From Chloroflexota bacterium (GTDB lineage Bacteria; Chloroflexota; Anaerolineae; UBA4142), in assembly GCA_016219275.1 (NCBI GenBank), contig JACRBM010000014.1, positions 1 through 38,908 on the forward strand: DNA of 38,908 nucleotides, read 5' to 3'. The notes under the pieces were generated by a model. That model saw only the letters and a list, made by a program, of their open reading frames with translations, did not search any database and was not told the origin of the DNA. Shown here in pieces: positions 5,900 through 14,052 of the stretch. Every line of letters begins with the position of its first letter. The stretch's first letter is position 1. The translations under genes were made by a program, and so were the position numbers.

Positions 5900-8215
5900 A
5901 TGTCGCAAATCTCGGCGCATGAAGAAATCAAAATCCCGGAAGGGATCAGTACGTTCGTCCTCCTCGTGTTGATGCTGCTCAGTGTGACCGGCTCGGTGGT
6001 GGCGGCGGATTGGACCGATGGGCTGGGCGTGCTCGCGTGGTCGGCGTTCGCCGGCGTCGCGTGCGGATTCGCGCTCGCCAGGACGCGCCTGCGCGGCTGG
6101 CTCGCGCACCTCGTGATGCTCCTGCTCGCCGCGCCGGTGACCGGTCTCATCGTCGGTCTGCTGTTGCCGCGCGCACTCACCCTGGAAGAAAAGTACATCG
6201 TCTTGCAAGAGCGTGTGCTCGTGTGGACGTACAAGGTTATCGCCGGCGGCACGAGTTCGGACGGTTTGATCTTTGTCATTCAACTCGCGCTGCTCGTGTG
6301 GGTGATGGCTTATTTTGCCGCGTGGTATATCTATCGCCGCCATCAAGTGTGGGGCGCGATCCTGCCCGCCGGGGCGGCGATCACGCTGAATCTTTTTTAT
6401 TCCGCGCCGCAAAGCGGATTGTACTTTGGTTTGTTCGTCACGAGCGCGCTCCTCTTGATCGTGCGACTCAATCTGCATGCGATGGAACGCGTGTGGCGGC
6501 GCGAATCCATCGGTTACGCGCCCGACATCAGTTTCGATTTCCTCACGTACGGCGTCGCGTTTTCGTTGTTGCTGATTATGCTTGCCTGGGTCGTGCCGCC
6601 GACCGCGCCCGGTCCTTCGTGGCTCGCGTTGCTCGATCCGTTGCAAGGTCCCTGGCAAGGCGTCGAAGAAGAATTCAGCCGCGTCTTTAGCGCGTTGCGC
6701 GGCGGCGTCCGGCAATCGCCCACCAGTTTCTACGGCACCACGTTGAGCATGGGCGGACCGGTCAAACTGGGACAACGCTCGGTGATGGATGTGCAAACGA
6801 ACTATGGGCGGTACTGGCGTGCCGCGGTGTACGATCGGTACATCAGCGTCGGCTGGATGAACACGCACCTCGATGCCGTCACGCTCAACGCAAATGATTC
6901 GCGCTTGGTTACGTTGGCTGGGTCGTTGCGCGTCGAGGTTACCCAGACCGTCAAAGTTTATTTGCCGGATCAAAACCTGCTCGTCGCCGCCGCGCAACCT
7001 TTGCGTTTCAGCGTGCCCACCGAAATTCGTTTCGCGCAACCGCCCGAGTCGGAACCCGATGCCGCGCTGATGGATGTCGCGCTCGTCCGCGCGCGCAAGA
7101 TGATTCGCGAGGGCGATACGTACACCGCCGTGTCCGCGATCAGCGTCGCGGACGAAAAATCCTTGCGCCGCGATTCGGTGGATTACTCGCGCTGGATCAG
7201 CGCGACGTACCTGCAGTTGCCGGACGATATGCCGGCGCGTGTGCGCGCGCTCGCGCAAACGATCACCATCTCGTACACGAACCCGTACGACAAAGCCGCC
7301 GCGCTCGAAACGTATTTGCGCCGGCGCATTCGCTACAACGAAAACGTGAGCGCGCCGCCCCCCAACCGCGATGCGGTGGATTATTTGTTATTCGAGCGTC
7401 CCGAAGGGTACTGCAACTATTACGCGTCCGCGATGGCGGTGCTCGCACGCGCGCTCGGAATTCCGGCGCGCGTCGCGTCCGGCTATTCGCTCGGCGAGTA
7501 CCACGATGGCGCGTTTCACGTCGTCGAATCGAACGCGCACTCGTGGCCCGAGTTGTATTTTCCGGCGTACGGCTGGATCGAATTCGAACCGACCGCGAGC
7601 CAACCCCTGATTGATCGTCCGGTCTATCCCGACTCTGAATCAGCGCCGAACCTGGACGAGAATTTGTTGTCGCGACGCCGGTTCAATCGCGGCGATTTTG
7701 AGGAAGAGGACCGGGGGCAATATGGTGAGTCGCGCGCGAATCCGGGTGGATTTGAATTACCCGGTCCCGGCGTGCTCGTATTGATCGGCGGCGGACTTGC
7801 GGGGTTGCTCGCGCTGGGCGCGCTCGGCGTGATGTGGCTGAGGCGCGCGCGTTGGTTGGCGCAACTCGCTCCTGCCGCACGGGTGTACGAAACGATGCTC
7901 AATCGCGCGCGCTGGCTCGGCGTGCGCGAACAAACGTACGCGACGCCGCTCGAACGCGCGCGTGCGCTGGGCAACGCGATGCCGGACGCGCGCGCCGCGG
8001 CGGAACGCGTCGCCGAGTTTTACACGCGCGAGCGGTACGCCGCGCAGCAACTTGATGCGCACGATTGCGCGGCGCTCGGCGTCGCGTGGAACGCGATTCG
8101 CGCGCAGTGGCTCGGCGCGTTTACTGCGCGTGTGGGTGCGCGCGTACGCGCGCCGTTCGTCGCAATGCGGACGCGATTTGATGCGCGCAAAACTGACAAC
8201 CAGGATGACGGTTAG
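5900..8215 (+). CDS. TgpA-like membrane transglutaminase-domain protein
   Basis: 771 residues. The N-terminal third contains six or seven hydrophobic segments (about 12-32, 36-56, 63-85, 118-140, 147-165, 172-190, 218-240). An extracytoplasmic region follows with a transglutaminase-like core: Cys505 in EGYCNYYASAMAVLARALG, His547 in NAHSWPELYFPAYGW, and Glu563 (WIEFEPT) where many members have Asp. A further membrane helix lies at about 631-650, followed by a cytoplasmic DUF4129-like tail with a CxxxG-free helical bundle. This layout matches TgpA/YebA-type proteins, thought to hydrolyse or crosslink peptides at the cell surface. Related genes usually accompany a MoxR ATPase and DUF58 gene; neither is present here. 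Confidence 0.88.
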   Translation: MSQISAHEEIKIPEGISTFVLLVLMLLSVTGSVVAADWTDGLGVLAWSAFAGVACGFALARTRLRGWLAHLVMLLLAAPVTGLIVGLLLPRALTLEEKYIVLQERVLVWTYKVIAGGTSSDGLIFVIQLALLVWVMAYFAAWYIYRRHQVWGAILPAGAAITLNLFYSAPQSGLYFGLFVTSALLLIVRLNLHAMERVWRRESIGYAPDISFDFLTYGVAFSLLLIMLAWVVPPTAPGPSWLALLDPLQGPWQGVEEEFSRVFSALRGGVRQSPTSFYGTTLSMGGPVKLGQRSVMDVQTNYGRYWRAAVYDRYISVGWMNTHLDAVTLNANDSRLVTLAGSLRVEVTQTVKVYLPDQNLLVAAAQPLRFSVPTEIRFAQPPESEPDAALMDVALVRARKMIREGDTYTAVSAISVADEKSLRRDSVDYSRWISATYLQLPDDMPARVRALAQTITISYTNPYDKAAALETYLRRRIRYNENVSAPPPNRDAVDYLLFERPEGYCNYYASAMAVLARALGIPARVASGYSLGEYHDGAFHVVESNAHSWPELYFPAYGWIEFEPTASQPLIDRPVYPDSESAPNLDENLLSRRRFNRGDFEEEDRGQYGESRANPGGFELPGPGVLVLIGGGLAGLLALGALGVMWLRRARWLAQLAPAARVYETMLNRARWLGVREQTYATPLERARALGNAMPDARAAAERVAEFYTRERYAAQQLDAHDCAALGVAWNAIRAQWLGAFTARVGARVRAPFVAMRTRFDARKTDNQDDG

Positions 8216-8235
8216 TTACTGCGCGGTAATTCGAG

Positions 8236-8241
8236 TATAAT
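8236..8241 (+). promoter_or_regulatory. -10 box upstream of asnS
   Basis: A perfect TATAAT; the best -35 (TTAGTT at 8212, 18-base spacer) is weak. The predicted leader of about 48 bases contains a heptamer-period array (8261-8289). Confidence 0.45.
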
Positions 8242-8260
8242 ACGTCAGGGAACGCCAAGC

Positions 8261-8289
8261 ATAAATCCTAAATCAGAAATCGAAAACGA
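8261..8289. repeat. Heptamer-period array in the asnS leader
   Basis: Units ATAAATC, CTAAATC, AGAAATC, GAAAACG have a 7-base period and resemble the array in front of mnmA. The ribosome binding site GAGG lies at its end. Confidence 0.5.
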
Positions 8290-8295
8290 GGCAAC

Positions 8296-9594
8296 ATGGC
8301 TGAACACATCTACATCCAAAACATCGCCGCGCATGTCGGCAAAGAAGTGACGCTCAAGGGCTGGCTCGCGGATCGCACCGACAAAGGGCGTCTGCAATTT
8401 CTCCGGTTTCGCGATGGCACCGGGTTTATTCAAGCCGTCGTGTTCCAAAAAGAAATTTCACCCGAGGCATTCGAGGCGACCAAAAAACTGACCCAGGAAT
8501 CGTCGCTCATCATTACCGGCGTTCCACGCGCCGAGCCGCGCGCGCCGGGCGGATACGAATTGTCGGTCAAGGATTTGCAGGTCTTGCAATACGCGAACGA
8601 TTATCCGATCACGCCCAAAGATCACGGCGTCGAATTCTTGATGGCGAATCGGCACCTGTGGTTGCGCTCGCCGCGCCAATACGCGATTCTGCGAATTCGC
8701 GCGCGCATCATCAAGGCGATTCGCGATTGGCTCGACAACGATGGATTCCTGCTCGTGGACACGCCGATCCTCACGCCTGCCGCAGTCGAAGGTACGACGA
8801 CCTTGTTCGGCACGGATTATTTCGGCACGCCCGCGTTTCTCACGCAGAGCGGACAATTGTACAACGAAGCGGACGCCGCCGCGTTCGGCAAGGTGTACTG
8901 TTTCGGTCCGACGTTCCGCGCGGAGAAATCGAAAACGCGGCGTCACCTCACCGAGTTCTGGATGGTCGAACCGGAATGGGCGTACGGCACGCTCGACGAT
9001 TACATGCGCGTCGGCGAAGAATTCGTTTCGTACATCGTGCAAACGATTTTGAAGGAACGCGCGGACGAATTGAAAATGCTCGAGCGCGACACGAACAAAC
9101 TCGAAAAGGTCACGCCGCCGTTTCCGAAAATTTCGTACACCGACGCGGTCGAGATTTTGCACAAGAACGGTTTCGCCGATTTCCAGTGGGGCGATGATTT
9201 TGGCGCGCCGCACGAGACGGTCATCAGCGAGCAGTTCGACAAGCCGGTGTTTGTGCATCGCTATCCGGCGGAAATCAAAGCATTCTACATGAAACCGGAT
9301 CCGGAAAATTCCAAGGTCGTGCTCGGCGCGGATTTGCTCGCGCCCGAAGGGTACGGCGAAATCATCGGCGGCGGCGAACGCTCTGCCGATCTCGTGCATC
9401 TCGAACAGCAAATCGAAAAACACAAACTGCCGCGCGAATCGTACGAGTGGTATCTCGATCTTCGCAAGTACGGCACGGTGCCGCACTCGGGTTTCGGTCT
9501 CGGCATCGAACGCACGGTTGCCTGGGTCTGCAAACTCGATCACGTGCGCGAGACGATTCCGTATCCCAGGATGCTGGAGAAGATTTATCCTTGA
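8296..9594 (+). CDS. asnS: Asparagine--tRNA ligase
   Basis: A 432-residue class IIb aminoacyl-tRNA synthetase that charges tRNA-Asn in the cytoplasm. The N-terminal OB-fold anticodon-binding domain spans about 1-105 ([19 protein letters not shown]). The catalytic domain shows motif 2 ([21 protein letters not shown], starting at residue 207) and motif 3 (GFGLGIER, 399-406). Residues such as [16 protein letters not shown] and the lack of an Asp-type insertion domain favour AsnRS over AspRS. GAGG precedes the ATG by five bases. Nothing unusual is seen in the protein. Confidence 0.95.
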   Translation: MAEHIYIQNIAAHVGKEVTLKGWLADRTDKGRLQFLRFRDGTGFIQAVVFQKEISPEAFEATKKLTQESSLIITGVPRAEPRAPGGYELSVKDLQVLQYANDYPITPKDHGVEFLMANRHLWLRSPRQYAILRIRARIIKAIRDWLDNDGFLLVDTPILTPAAVEGTTTLFGTDYFGTPAFLTQSGQLYNEADAAAFGKVYCFGPTFRAEKSKTRRHLTEFWMVEPEWAYGTLDDYMRVGEEFVSYIVQTILKERADELKMLERDTNKLEKVTPPFPKISYTDAVEILHKNGFADFQWGDDFGAPHETVISEQFDKPVFVHRYPAEIKAFYMKPDPENSKVVLGADLLAPEGYGEIIGGGERSADLVHLEQQIEKHKLPRESYEWYLDLRKYGTVPHSGFGLGIERTVAWVCKLDHVRETIPYPRMLEKIYP

Positions 9595-9624
9595 TCCACG
9601 AATTACGCGAATTTTCGCGAATGA
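9594..9624 (+). repeat. Left inverted repeat bracketing the GxxExxY gene
   Basis: Starts at the asnS stop codon. It is built of CGAATT/CGCGAAT units and matches the reverse complement of 10101-10132 over about 30 bases with few differences (shared blocks ATCC, CGAATT, CGAATT, CGCGAAT). Confidence 0.65.
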
Positions 9625-9642
9625 ATTCTGCAAGGAGGCATA

Positions 9643-10059
9643 GTGGTCAGGTTGCTTCTCAAGGAAGAAGTTTACGCGATTGTAGGCGCGGCAATGGAGG
9701 TTCACAAGGATTTGGGCGCGGGATTTCTAGAGGCGATTTACCAATAAGCTCTGGAAATCGAGTTTGCATTGAAAGGCATCCCTTTTGAATCGCAAAAGGA
9801 ACTTACCATTTATTACAAGAGTCATCGGCTGAAAAAATCTTATGCGGTTGACTTTTTGGGCTACAGCAGTATTGTCGTTGAAATCAAGGCGCTTGACCAT
9901 CTGACTTCGAAAGAGGAAAGCCAACTGCTATACTATCTGAAAGCGACAGGATTAGAAGTTGGAGTATTGATCAATTTCGGCGCACCGAGTTTGGAGTGGA
10001 AGCGAATGGTCAAAACGCAAATGGTTGGAAGAAGAGACAAGAAGAATGATTTTGACTGA
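9643..10059 (+). pseudogene. GxxExxY protein gene interrupted by an in-frame TAA
   Basis: Reading from GTG at 9643 (AAGGAGG at 9632-9638) gives [20 protein letters not shown] and then [10 protein letters not shown], the GxxExxY signature. TAA follows at 9745-9747. The same frame continues as ALEIEFALKGIPFESQKEL, YAVDFLGYSSIVVEIKALD and LLYYLKATGLEVGVLINFG, the rest of the family. Homologues commonly read YQEAL here, so a GAA/GAG to TAA change explains the break. The family is a PD-(D/E)XK nuclease-like fold (PDDEXK_3 type) of unknown function, often in several copies per genome. Everything except the stop looks intact, so the mutation may be recent. Inverted repeats lie on both sides. Confidence 0.85.
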
Positions 10060-10100
10060 GTTCCCCGGATCTGTAAATTGTAACAGTCCGTCAAGTTTTT

Positions 10101-10132
10101 CTATTCGCGTTAATTCGTGAAATTCGCGGATA
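10101..10132 (-). repeat. Right inverted repeat bracketing the GxxExxY gene
   Basis: Reverse-complement partner of 9594-9624. It lies 42 bases after the broken gene, and the ribosome binding site of the next gene begins immediately outside it. Confidence 0.65.
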
Positions 10133-10150
10133 ATAACGAAAAGGAGCAAC

Positions 10151-11149
10151 ATGGCTGAGCGTGTCGCAATGTATTTGCAGGACAAGCACGAAATTCGTGA
10201 GGGGATGGAGTACGTCAAATATGCAGAGCAACGCGGCTTTGAAGCGGTGTGGCAAGCGGAATCGCGTTTGGTGCGCGATGCAATCGTCCCGATGGCGGCA
10301 TTCGCCGCAGTCACATCGAAAATCAAAGTGGGTAGCGGCGTCATCAACAACTGGACGCGCAATATCGGTTTGCTCGCCGCGACGTTCCTCACGCTCGACG
10401 ACCTCGCGCCGAATCGCATCATTTGCGGTATTGGCGCGTGGTGGGATCCGCTCGCGAAAAACGTTGGCATCGAGCGACGCAAACCCTTGCTCGCGATGCG
10501 CGAGACCGTGATGGTGATGCGCGAATTGCTCGCGCTGAAACGCGTCACGTTCAACGGCGAATTCCACAAAGTCAACGGCATCGAACTCGATGTGGTGCAC
10601 GGACGCCGCGAGCCGCGCAACGTCGCGATCATGATCGGCGCGACCGGTGACGCGATGATGCAATTGACCGGCGAAATCGCCGACGGCGTGGTGCTGAATT
10701 ACTGCGTACCGCCCGAGTACAACCTCGAAGCGTTAAAGCATTTAGAGATCGGCGCGAAAAAAGCTGGACGAAAATTGGACGACCTGGACCGTCCGCAACT
10801 CGTCGTGTGCTCGGTAGACCCGGATCACAAGCGCGCAGTCCAAGCCGCGAAGGAATTGTTGACCCAGTATCTCGCGCAACAACCGCACATCGCGAAAGCG
10901 AGCGGCACGCCGGAAGAAACGGTCAAAAAAATCCAGAGTATCCTGGGATGGCCCGCGACGAAAGAACAGATTCACGAAGCGATGCAATTCGTGCCAGATG
11001 ACTTGATCGAACGCATCACCGCGAGCGGCACACCGGACGAGGTTCGCAAAAAAGTGAACCAGTACCGGCAAAACGGGTGCACGTGCCCGATTCTGTATCC
11101 GCTCGGCGACGACGTGAAATTGATGATTGATACGTTCGCACAGAAGTAG
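10151..11149 (+). CDS. LLM-class flavin-dependent oxidoreductase (F420/FMN, Mer-like)
   Basis: A 332-residue luciferase-like TIM-barrel protein. The N-terminus has the family layout: strand, then [53 protein letters not shown] and a C-terminal [14 protein letters not shown] segment typical of F420-dependent N5,N10-methylene-H4MPT reductase-like proteins. Whether F420 or FMN is the cofactor cannot be decided from sequence. AAGGAG precedes the ATG. The substrate is unknown, and the gene has no obvious operon partner. Confidence 0.88.
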   Translation: MAERVAMYLQDKHEIREGMEYVKYAEQRGFEAVWQAESRLVRDAIVPMAAFAAVTSKIKVGSGVINNWTRNIGLLAATFLTLDDLAPNRIICGIGAWWDPLAKNVGIERRKPLLAMRETVMVMRELLALKRVTFNGEFHKVNGIELDVVHGRREPRNVAIMIGATGDAMMQLTGEIADGVVLNYCVPPEYNLEALKHLEIGAKKAGRKLDDLDRPQLVVCSVDPDHKRAVQAAKELLTQYLAQQPHIAKASGTPEETVKKIQSILGWPATKEQIHEAMQFVPDDLIERITASGTPDEVRKKVNQYRQNGCTCPILYPLGDDVKLMIDTFAQK

Positions 11150-11184
11150 AGTCAACAGTAGACAGTCGCCAGTAGACAGATAAG
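11150..11184. repeat. Heptamer-period array after the LLM oxidoreductase
   Basis: Units AGTCAA, CAGTAGA, CAGTCGC, CAGTAGA, CAGATAA directly follow the stop codon. The CAGTCGC unit is shared with the array before tpiA (13181-13201). Confidence 0.65.
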
Positions 11185-11206
11185 AACATATTGGCTCGCG
11201 GCTGTA

Positions 11207-11296
11207 CTAGGAGTGTTTGGGCGCGAGGATTGCCATCGCGGTAAGCAAGCCGAAAATATAGCCGAACAAGGCGAAAACCAGAGTTGTCTCGTTCAT
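11207..11296 (-). CDS. 29-residue single-helix membrane microprotein
   Basis: A very short reading frame encoding MNETTLVFALFGYIFGLLTA then MAILAPKHS. Residues 6-24 form one hydrophobic helix, with a polar N-terminus and a basic C-terminus. Support for a real gene: GGAGG sits six bases before the ATG, and a near-consensus promoter (separate entry) lies 44 bases upstream on the same strand. It lies between two plus-strand genes and is antisense to neither. No family is recognised. Single-helix microproteins of this size often modulate membrane enzymes or transporters, but no partner is evident here. Confidence 0.6.
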   Translation of the reverse strand: MNETTLVFALFGYIFGLLTAMAILAPKHS

Positions 11297-11339
11297 CGAG
11301 CGCCTCCCGATGGCAAGCTTTACCATCCATCTATTGTGA

Positions 11340-11368
11340 ATAATATCACGATAAAATTTTCGCGTCAA
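11340..11368 (-). promoter_or_regulatory. Promoter of the 29-residue microprotein gene
   Basis: On the minus strand, TTGACG (11363-11368) and TATTAT (11340-11345) with a 17-base spacer, each one base from consensus. The predicted leader is about 37 bases. Confidence 0.65.
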
Positions 11369-11409
11369 TGTTCAAAGCATCAGAAATGCGTTAGGGATTT
11401 TGAATAACC

Positions 11410-12234
11410 ATGCTCAATCTCCAACAGATTCACAAACCGACTACGCTTCAAGACGCGCTGACGTTGTTGCAACAACCCGATATGGTCGCGCTTGCCGGTG
11501 GCTCGCAATTGATCGCGGAGCAACGGCGCGATGTGCGCGCGGTGGTTGACCTGAGCGCGCTCGGTCTCGCGTACATCTGCGAATCATCCGGCGCGATCGC
11601 GCTCGGCGCGACGACGACGCTCGCGGCGCTCGACGAATCGCCGATTCTTCTCGCGCTAGCGAACGGCGTGATCGCGCAAGCCGCGCATCGCAGTACGTCG
11701 AGTATTTTACGAAATCAGGCGACACTTGCCGGGACGATCATCAGCGAACCGGATGGAATACTCGCGGTTACGCTGCTCGCACTGGATGCCCAGGTAATCA
11801 TCGTTCGGAAAGAATCGCGCACCGTTTCGTTCGCGGATTTTCTTGCGATGCGCGAACATCTTTTGATGATGGCGCTCGTCACCGAGATCACCGTGCCGAT
11901 GACGAATCCGCGCGCGGCATTGCACATCGTCGCGCGCACGCCAAGCGACAAGCCGATTGTCAGTGCGGTCGCGGCGGCGCGCATCGAGAACGGCGTCGTG
12001 CGCGATACGCGCATCGTCCTGGGTGGTGTTGGCGCCATTGCGACGCGCGCGCGCGCGATGGAGCACGCGCTCGAAGGACAATCGCTCGACGACGCGCGCA
12101 TTCAGGACGCGGCGAAACTCGCGGCGGAAGGGCTGTCGCCACGCGGCGATTATCGCGGGAGCGTCGAATATCGCCGCGAGATGGCGCGTGTGCTCGCGTG
12201 CCGCGCGTTCCAAGACCTGGTACGTTCCGAGTAG
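11410..12234 (+). CDS. FAD-binding subunit of xanthine dehydrogenase/CO dehydrogenase family (CoxM-like)
   Basis: 274 residues. The N-terminal FAD-binding PCMH-type domain has LAGGSQLIAEQR where the family usually has AGGTDL, and SILRNQATLAGTI where it usually has TIGGNI. The C-terminal CO dehydrogenase flavoprotein domain has VVRDTRIVLGGVGAIATRA. In molybdenum hydroxylases this subunit passes electrons from the 2Fe-2S subunit to FAD. The molybdopterin and iron-sulfur subunit genes are absent from the neighbourhood, so this is an orphan or moonlighting member. Both FAD loops deviate, so FAD binding itself is uncertain. Confidence 0.85.
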   Translation: MLNLQQIHKPTTLQDALTLLQQPDMVALAGGSQLIAEQRRDVRAVVDLSALGLAYICESSGAIALGATTTLAALDESPILLALANGVIAQAAHRSTSSILRNQATLAGTIISEPDGILAVTLLALDAQVIIVRKESRTVSFADFLAMREHLLMMALVTEITVPMTNPRAALHIVARTPSDKPIVSAVAAARIENGVVRDTRIVLGGVGAIATRARAMEHALEGQSLDDARIQDAAKLAAEGLSPRGDYRGSVEYRREMARVLACRAFQDLVRSE

Positions 12235-12286
12235 AGGAGAAGCATTGCGAAGGTTTTGACGACAAATCAAATATGATTGCCGTTCA

Positions 12287-12306
12287 ACCTGCGTAAGGTT
12301 TTTTCA
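12287..12306 (+). terminator. Weak terminator after the CoxM-like gene
   Basis: A short stem AACCT / AGGTT with a five-base loop is followed by six T. The sequence resembles a decayed AACCTTCGCAAGGTT-type palindrome like that at 23671. Confidence 0.4.
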
Positions 12307-12347
12307 CCACCCAAAAACTTGACGCATACCCAAATCGCGATGACGCG

Positions 12348-12376
12348 TTGCGCGCACTTTCAAACTATGTTATAAT
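12348..12376 (+). promoter_or_regulatory. Promoter of the small membrane protein-ytxH pair
   Basis: TTGCGC (12348-12353), 17-base spacer, TATAAT (12371-12376), the same elements as before the CpaE-like gene. The predicted leader is about 18 bases and contains GAGG. Confidence 0.65.
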
Positions 12377-12400
12377 CCCGTTCGAAAGCGAGGTTGGACT

Positions 12401-12673
12401 GTGGCATTTGTCCGCGATCTTGCCATTATTTTGTTAGCCGTCGAATCGTTGATCGTCGGCGTCGTGCTCATCGTGCTCGTGTGGGAAGTTCGCAATCTCG
12501 CGAAACTCTTGCGCGAAGAGATCAAGCCGATCCTGGAATCCGCCGACGAGACGGCGCGCACCGTGCGCGGTACGACGGTGTTCGTGAGTGAAAACCTGGT
12601 GAACCCGGTCGTGCGCGTATCTGGGTTCGCTTCGGGCGTGATGCAGGCGTTGCGTATCTTGATGCGACGCTGA
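12401..12673 (+). CDS. Small membrane protein, DUF948-like
   Basis: 90 residues starting at GTG, with GAGG seven bases upstream and a good promoter. Residues 7-28 are one strongly hydrophobic helix (LAIILLAVESLIVGVVLIVL), followed by an amphipathic, partly coiled region (LREEIKPILESADETARTVR) and a C-terminal VMQALRILMRR. This is the shape of YtxG/DUF948-like single-span proteins, which often lie next to YtxH genes, as here (59 bases apart). A general stress or envelope role is inferred only from that pairing. Confidence 0.65.
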   Translation: MAFVRDLAIILLAVESLIVGVVLIVLVWEVRNLAKLLREEIKPILESADETARTVRGTTVFVSENLVNPVVRVSGFASGVMQALRILMRR

Positions 12674-12732
12674 GTCCAACGAACGCGCTCGCGGAGATCA
12701 CATTTCCCGTACAGGGAGGAGGGAGTAGACCA

Positions 12733-13092
12733 ATGTCGAACGACAGTCGAGGATGGGAATTTCTAACGGGCTTTTTGCTGGGCACGGTGGTTGGCGCGGC
12801 TGTGGCGTTACTGCTTGCCCCGCAGTCCGGTGAAGAAACGCGCGACCAAATTCGCGAGCGCAGTATCGAACTGCGCAGCCGCGCGACCGAGACGAGTGAA
12901 CGCGCGCGGCAACGCGCCGAAATGCTCGCGAGCGAAGCGCAGGAACGCAGCCGCATCGTGCTCGAAGAGCAACGCACGCGTCTGCAACAGGCGATTGACG
13001 AGGGCAAGGAAGCCGCTGCGAAAAAGCGCGACGAGTTGATGGCGCGGCTCGAAGAAGAAAAAGCGAAACGCGCGCCCTCCGCACCGGCGTAA
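12733..13092 (+). CDS. YtxH domain-containing protein
   Basis: 119 residues. The YtxH signature is the N-terminal helix LTGFLLGTVVGAAVALLLAP followed by QSGEETRDQIRER. The rest is a long, highly charged coiled coil (about 45-112) ending Pro/Ala-rich. Members are small membrane-anchored proteins linked to stress or envelope functions in several phyla; their mechanism is unknown. A strong GGGAGGAGGGAG ribosome binding site precedes the ATG. It is the second gene of a two-gene unit ended by a clear terminator. Confidence 0.85.
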   Translation: MSNDSRGWEFLTGFLLGTVVGAAVALLLAPQSGEETRDQIRERSIELRSRATETSERARQRAEMLASEAQERSRIVLEEQRTRLQQAIDEGKEAAAKKRDELMARLEEEKAKRAPSAPA

Positions 13093-13109
13093 ATCGCATG
13101 AATTTTGCA

Positions 13110-13149
13110 ACGGGCAAACTGTGTCGCACGGTTTGTCCGTTTTTTTTGT
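13110..13149 (+). terminator. Rho-independent terminator after the ytxH-like gene
   Basis: A 14-base stem (ACGGGCAAACTGTG against CACGGTTTGTCCGT, two mismatches) at 13110-13123 and 13127-13140, three-base loop, then eight T, G and five T. Confidence 0.85.
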
Positions 13150-13166
13150 TTTTCAAGAGGCAATGC

Positions 13167-13172
13167 TATAAT
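13167..13172 (+). promoter_or_regulatory. -10 box upstream of tpiA
   Basis: A perfect TATAAT; the -35 falls inside the terminator T tract and is poor (TTTTGT, 17 bases). The predicted leader of about 100 bases consists almost entirely of the heptamer array. Confidence 0.45.
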
Positions 13173-13271
13173 CAGTGAGCAGTCAACAGTCAACAGTCGC
13201 CAGATTATTCACTGCTCACTGTTCACCGTTCACTGTTTAGTATTTACTGTTCACTGACTCACTGACTCACT
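13173..13271. repeat. Long heptamer-period array in the tpiA leader
   Basis: The first part has CAGTCAA, CAGTCAA, CAGTCGC. The second part has variants of TTCACTG, CTCACTG, TTCACCG, TTTACTG and tandem ACTGACTC. The two halves are partly complementary (AGTGAGCAGT against ACTGCTCACT), so the leader RNA could fold. The ribosome binding site GGAGG follows immediately. Confidence 0.7.
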
Positions 13272-13281
13272 GGAGGTCTCA

Positions 13282-14049
13282 ATGCGAACACCGATCGTTG
13301 CCGGTAACTGGAAAATGAACAAGACGATCGCCGAGGCGCGCGAACTCGTCAACGCGATGCGCGATGAATTATCACGGCTTGCCGCGGATGGCAAAGTCGA
13401 AATCGTCCTATGCCCGCCGTTCATCGCGATTCCGGAGGTCGCGGCGCTCGTGAAAGGGACGCCGATTCGCACGGGCGCACAGAACTTGCATTGGAAAGCG
13501 AGCGGCGCGTACACCGGCGAAATCGCGCCGGCGATGTTGAACGAAGTGTGCGATTACGTGATCATCGGTCACTCGGAACGCCGCCAATTTTTTGGCGAAA
13601 CCGATGAAAGCGTGAACGCCAAAGTCCAAGCCGCGCTCGCACATCATCTCAAGCCGATCGTATGCGTCGGCGAAAACCTCGCGCAGAACGAAGCGGGACA
13701 AACGCAAGCGGTTGTCGGCGCGCAGGTGCGCGCGGCATTCAAGGATATCGCGCGTGACGCCGCGGGCGGCATCGTCATCGCGTACGAACCGATCTGGGCG
13801 ATTGGCACCGGCAAAGCCGCGAGCGGCGCGGGCGCGAACGCGATCATCGGCTTGACGATTCGCGGTACGCTCGCCGAGTTGTACGACGAAGCGACCGCGC
13901 AAGCGGTGCGCGTGCAGTACGGCGGCAGCGTCAACGCGAAAAATGTCGCCGAGTTTTTCGCGCAGCCGGACATTGACGGCGCGCTCGTCGGCGGCGCGAG
14001 TCTGGTCGCGGCAGATTTCATCACGATTTGCCGGGCGGCGCGTCCGTAG
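13282..14049 (+). CDS. tpiA: Triosephosphate isomerase
   Basis: A 255-residue TIM-barrel enzyme of glycolysis and gluconeogenesis, interconverting dihydroxyacetone phosphate and glyceraldehyde 3-phosphate. Catalytic residues are Lys11 (GNWKMN), His97 (IIGHSERR) and Glu169 (AYEPIWAIGTG). The phosphate-binding YGGSVN and ALVGGASL segments are intact, and length is typical. GGAGG lies five bases before the ATG. The neighbours are not glycolytic genes; the next gene starts 3 bases after the stop codon. Confidence 0.97.
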   Translation: MRTPIVAGNWKMNKTIAEARELVNAMRDELSRLAADGKVEIVLCPPFIAIPEVAALVKGTPIRTGAQNLHWKASGAYTGEIAPAMLNEVCDYVIIGHSERRQFFGETDESVNAKVQAALAHHLKPIVCVGENLAQNEAGQTQAVVGAQVRAAFKDIARDAAGGIVIAYEPIWAIGTGKAASGAGANAIIGLTIRGTLAELYDEATAQAVRVQYGGSVNAKNVAEFFAQPDIDGALVGGASLVAADFITICRAARP

Positions 14050-14052
14050 CGT

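Noticed and set aside
5801-7258. A 485-codon open frame on the minus strand
   Set aside because: It is antisense to the transglutaminase gene, Arg/His-rich without any domain pattern, and explained by GC-rich codon bias.
8458-9705. A 415-codon open frame on the minus strand
   Set aside because: It is the antisense shadow of asnS with no recognisable features and no ribosome binding site.
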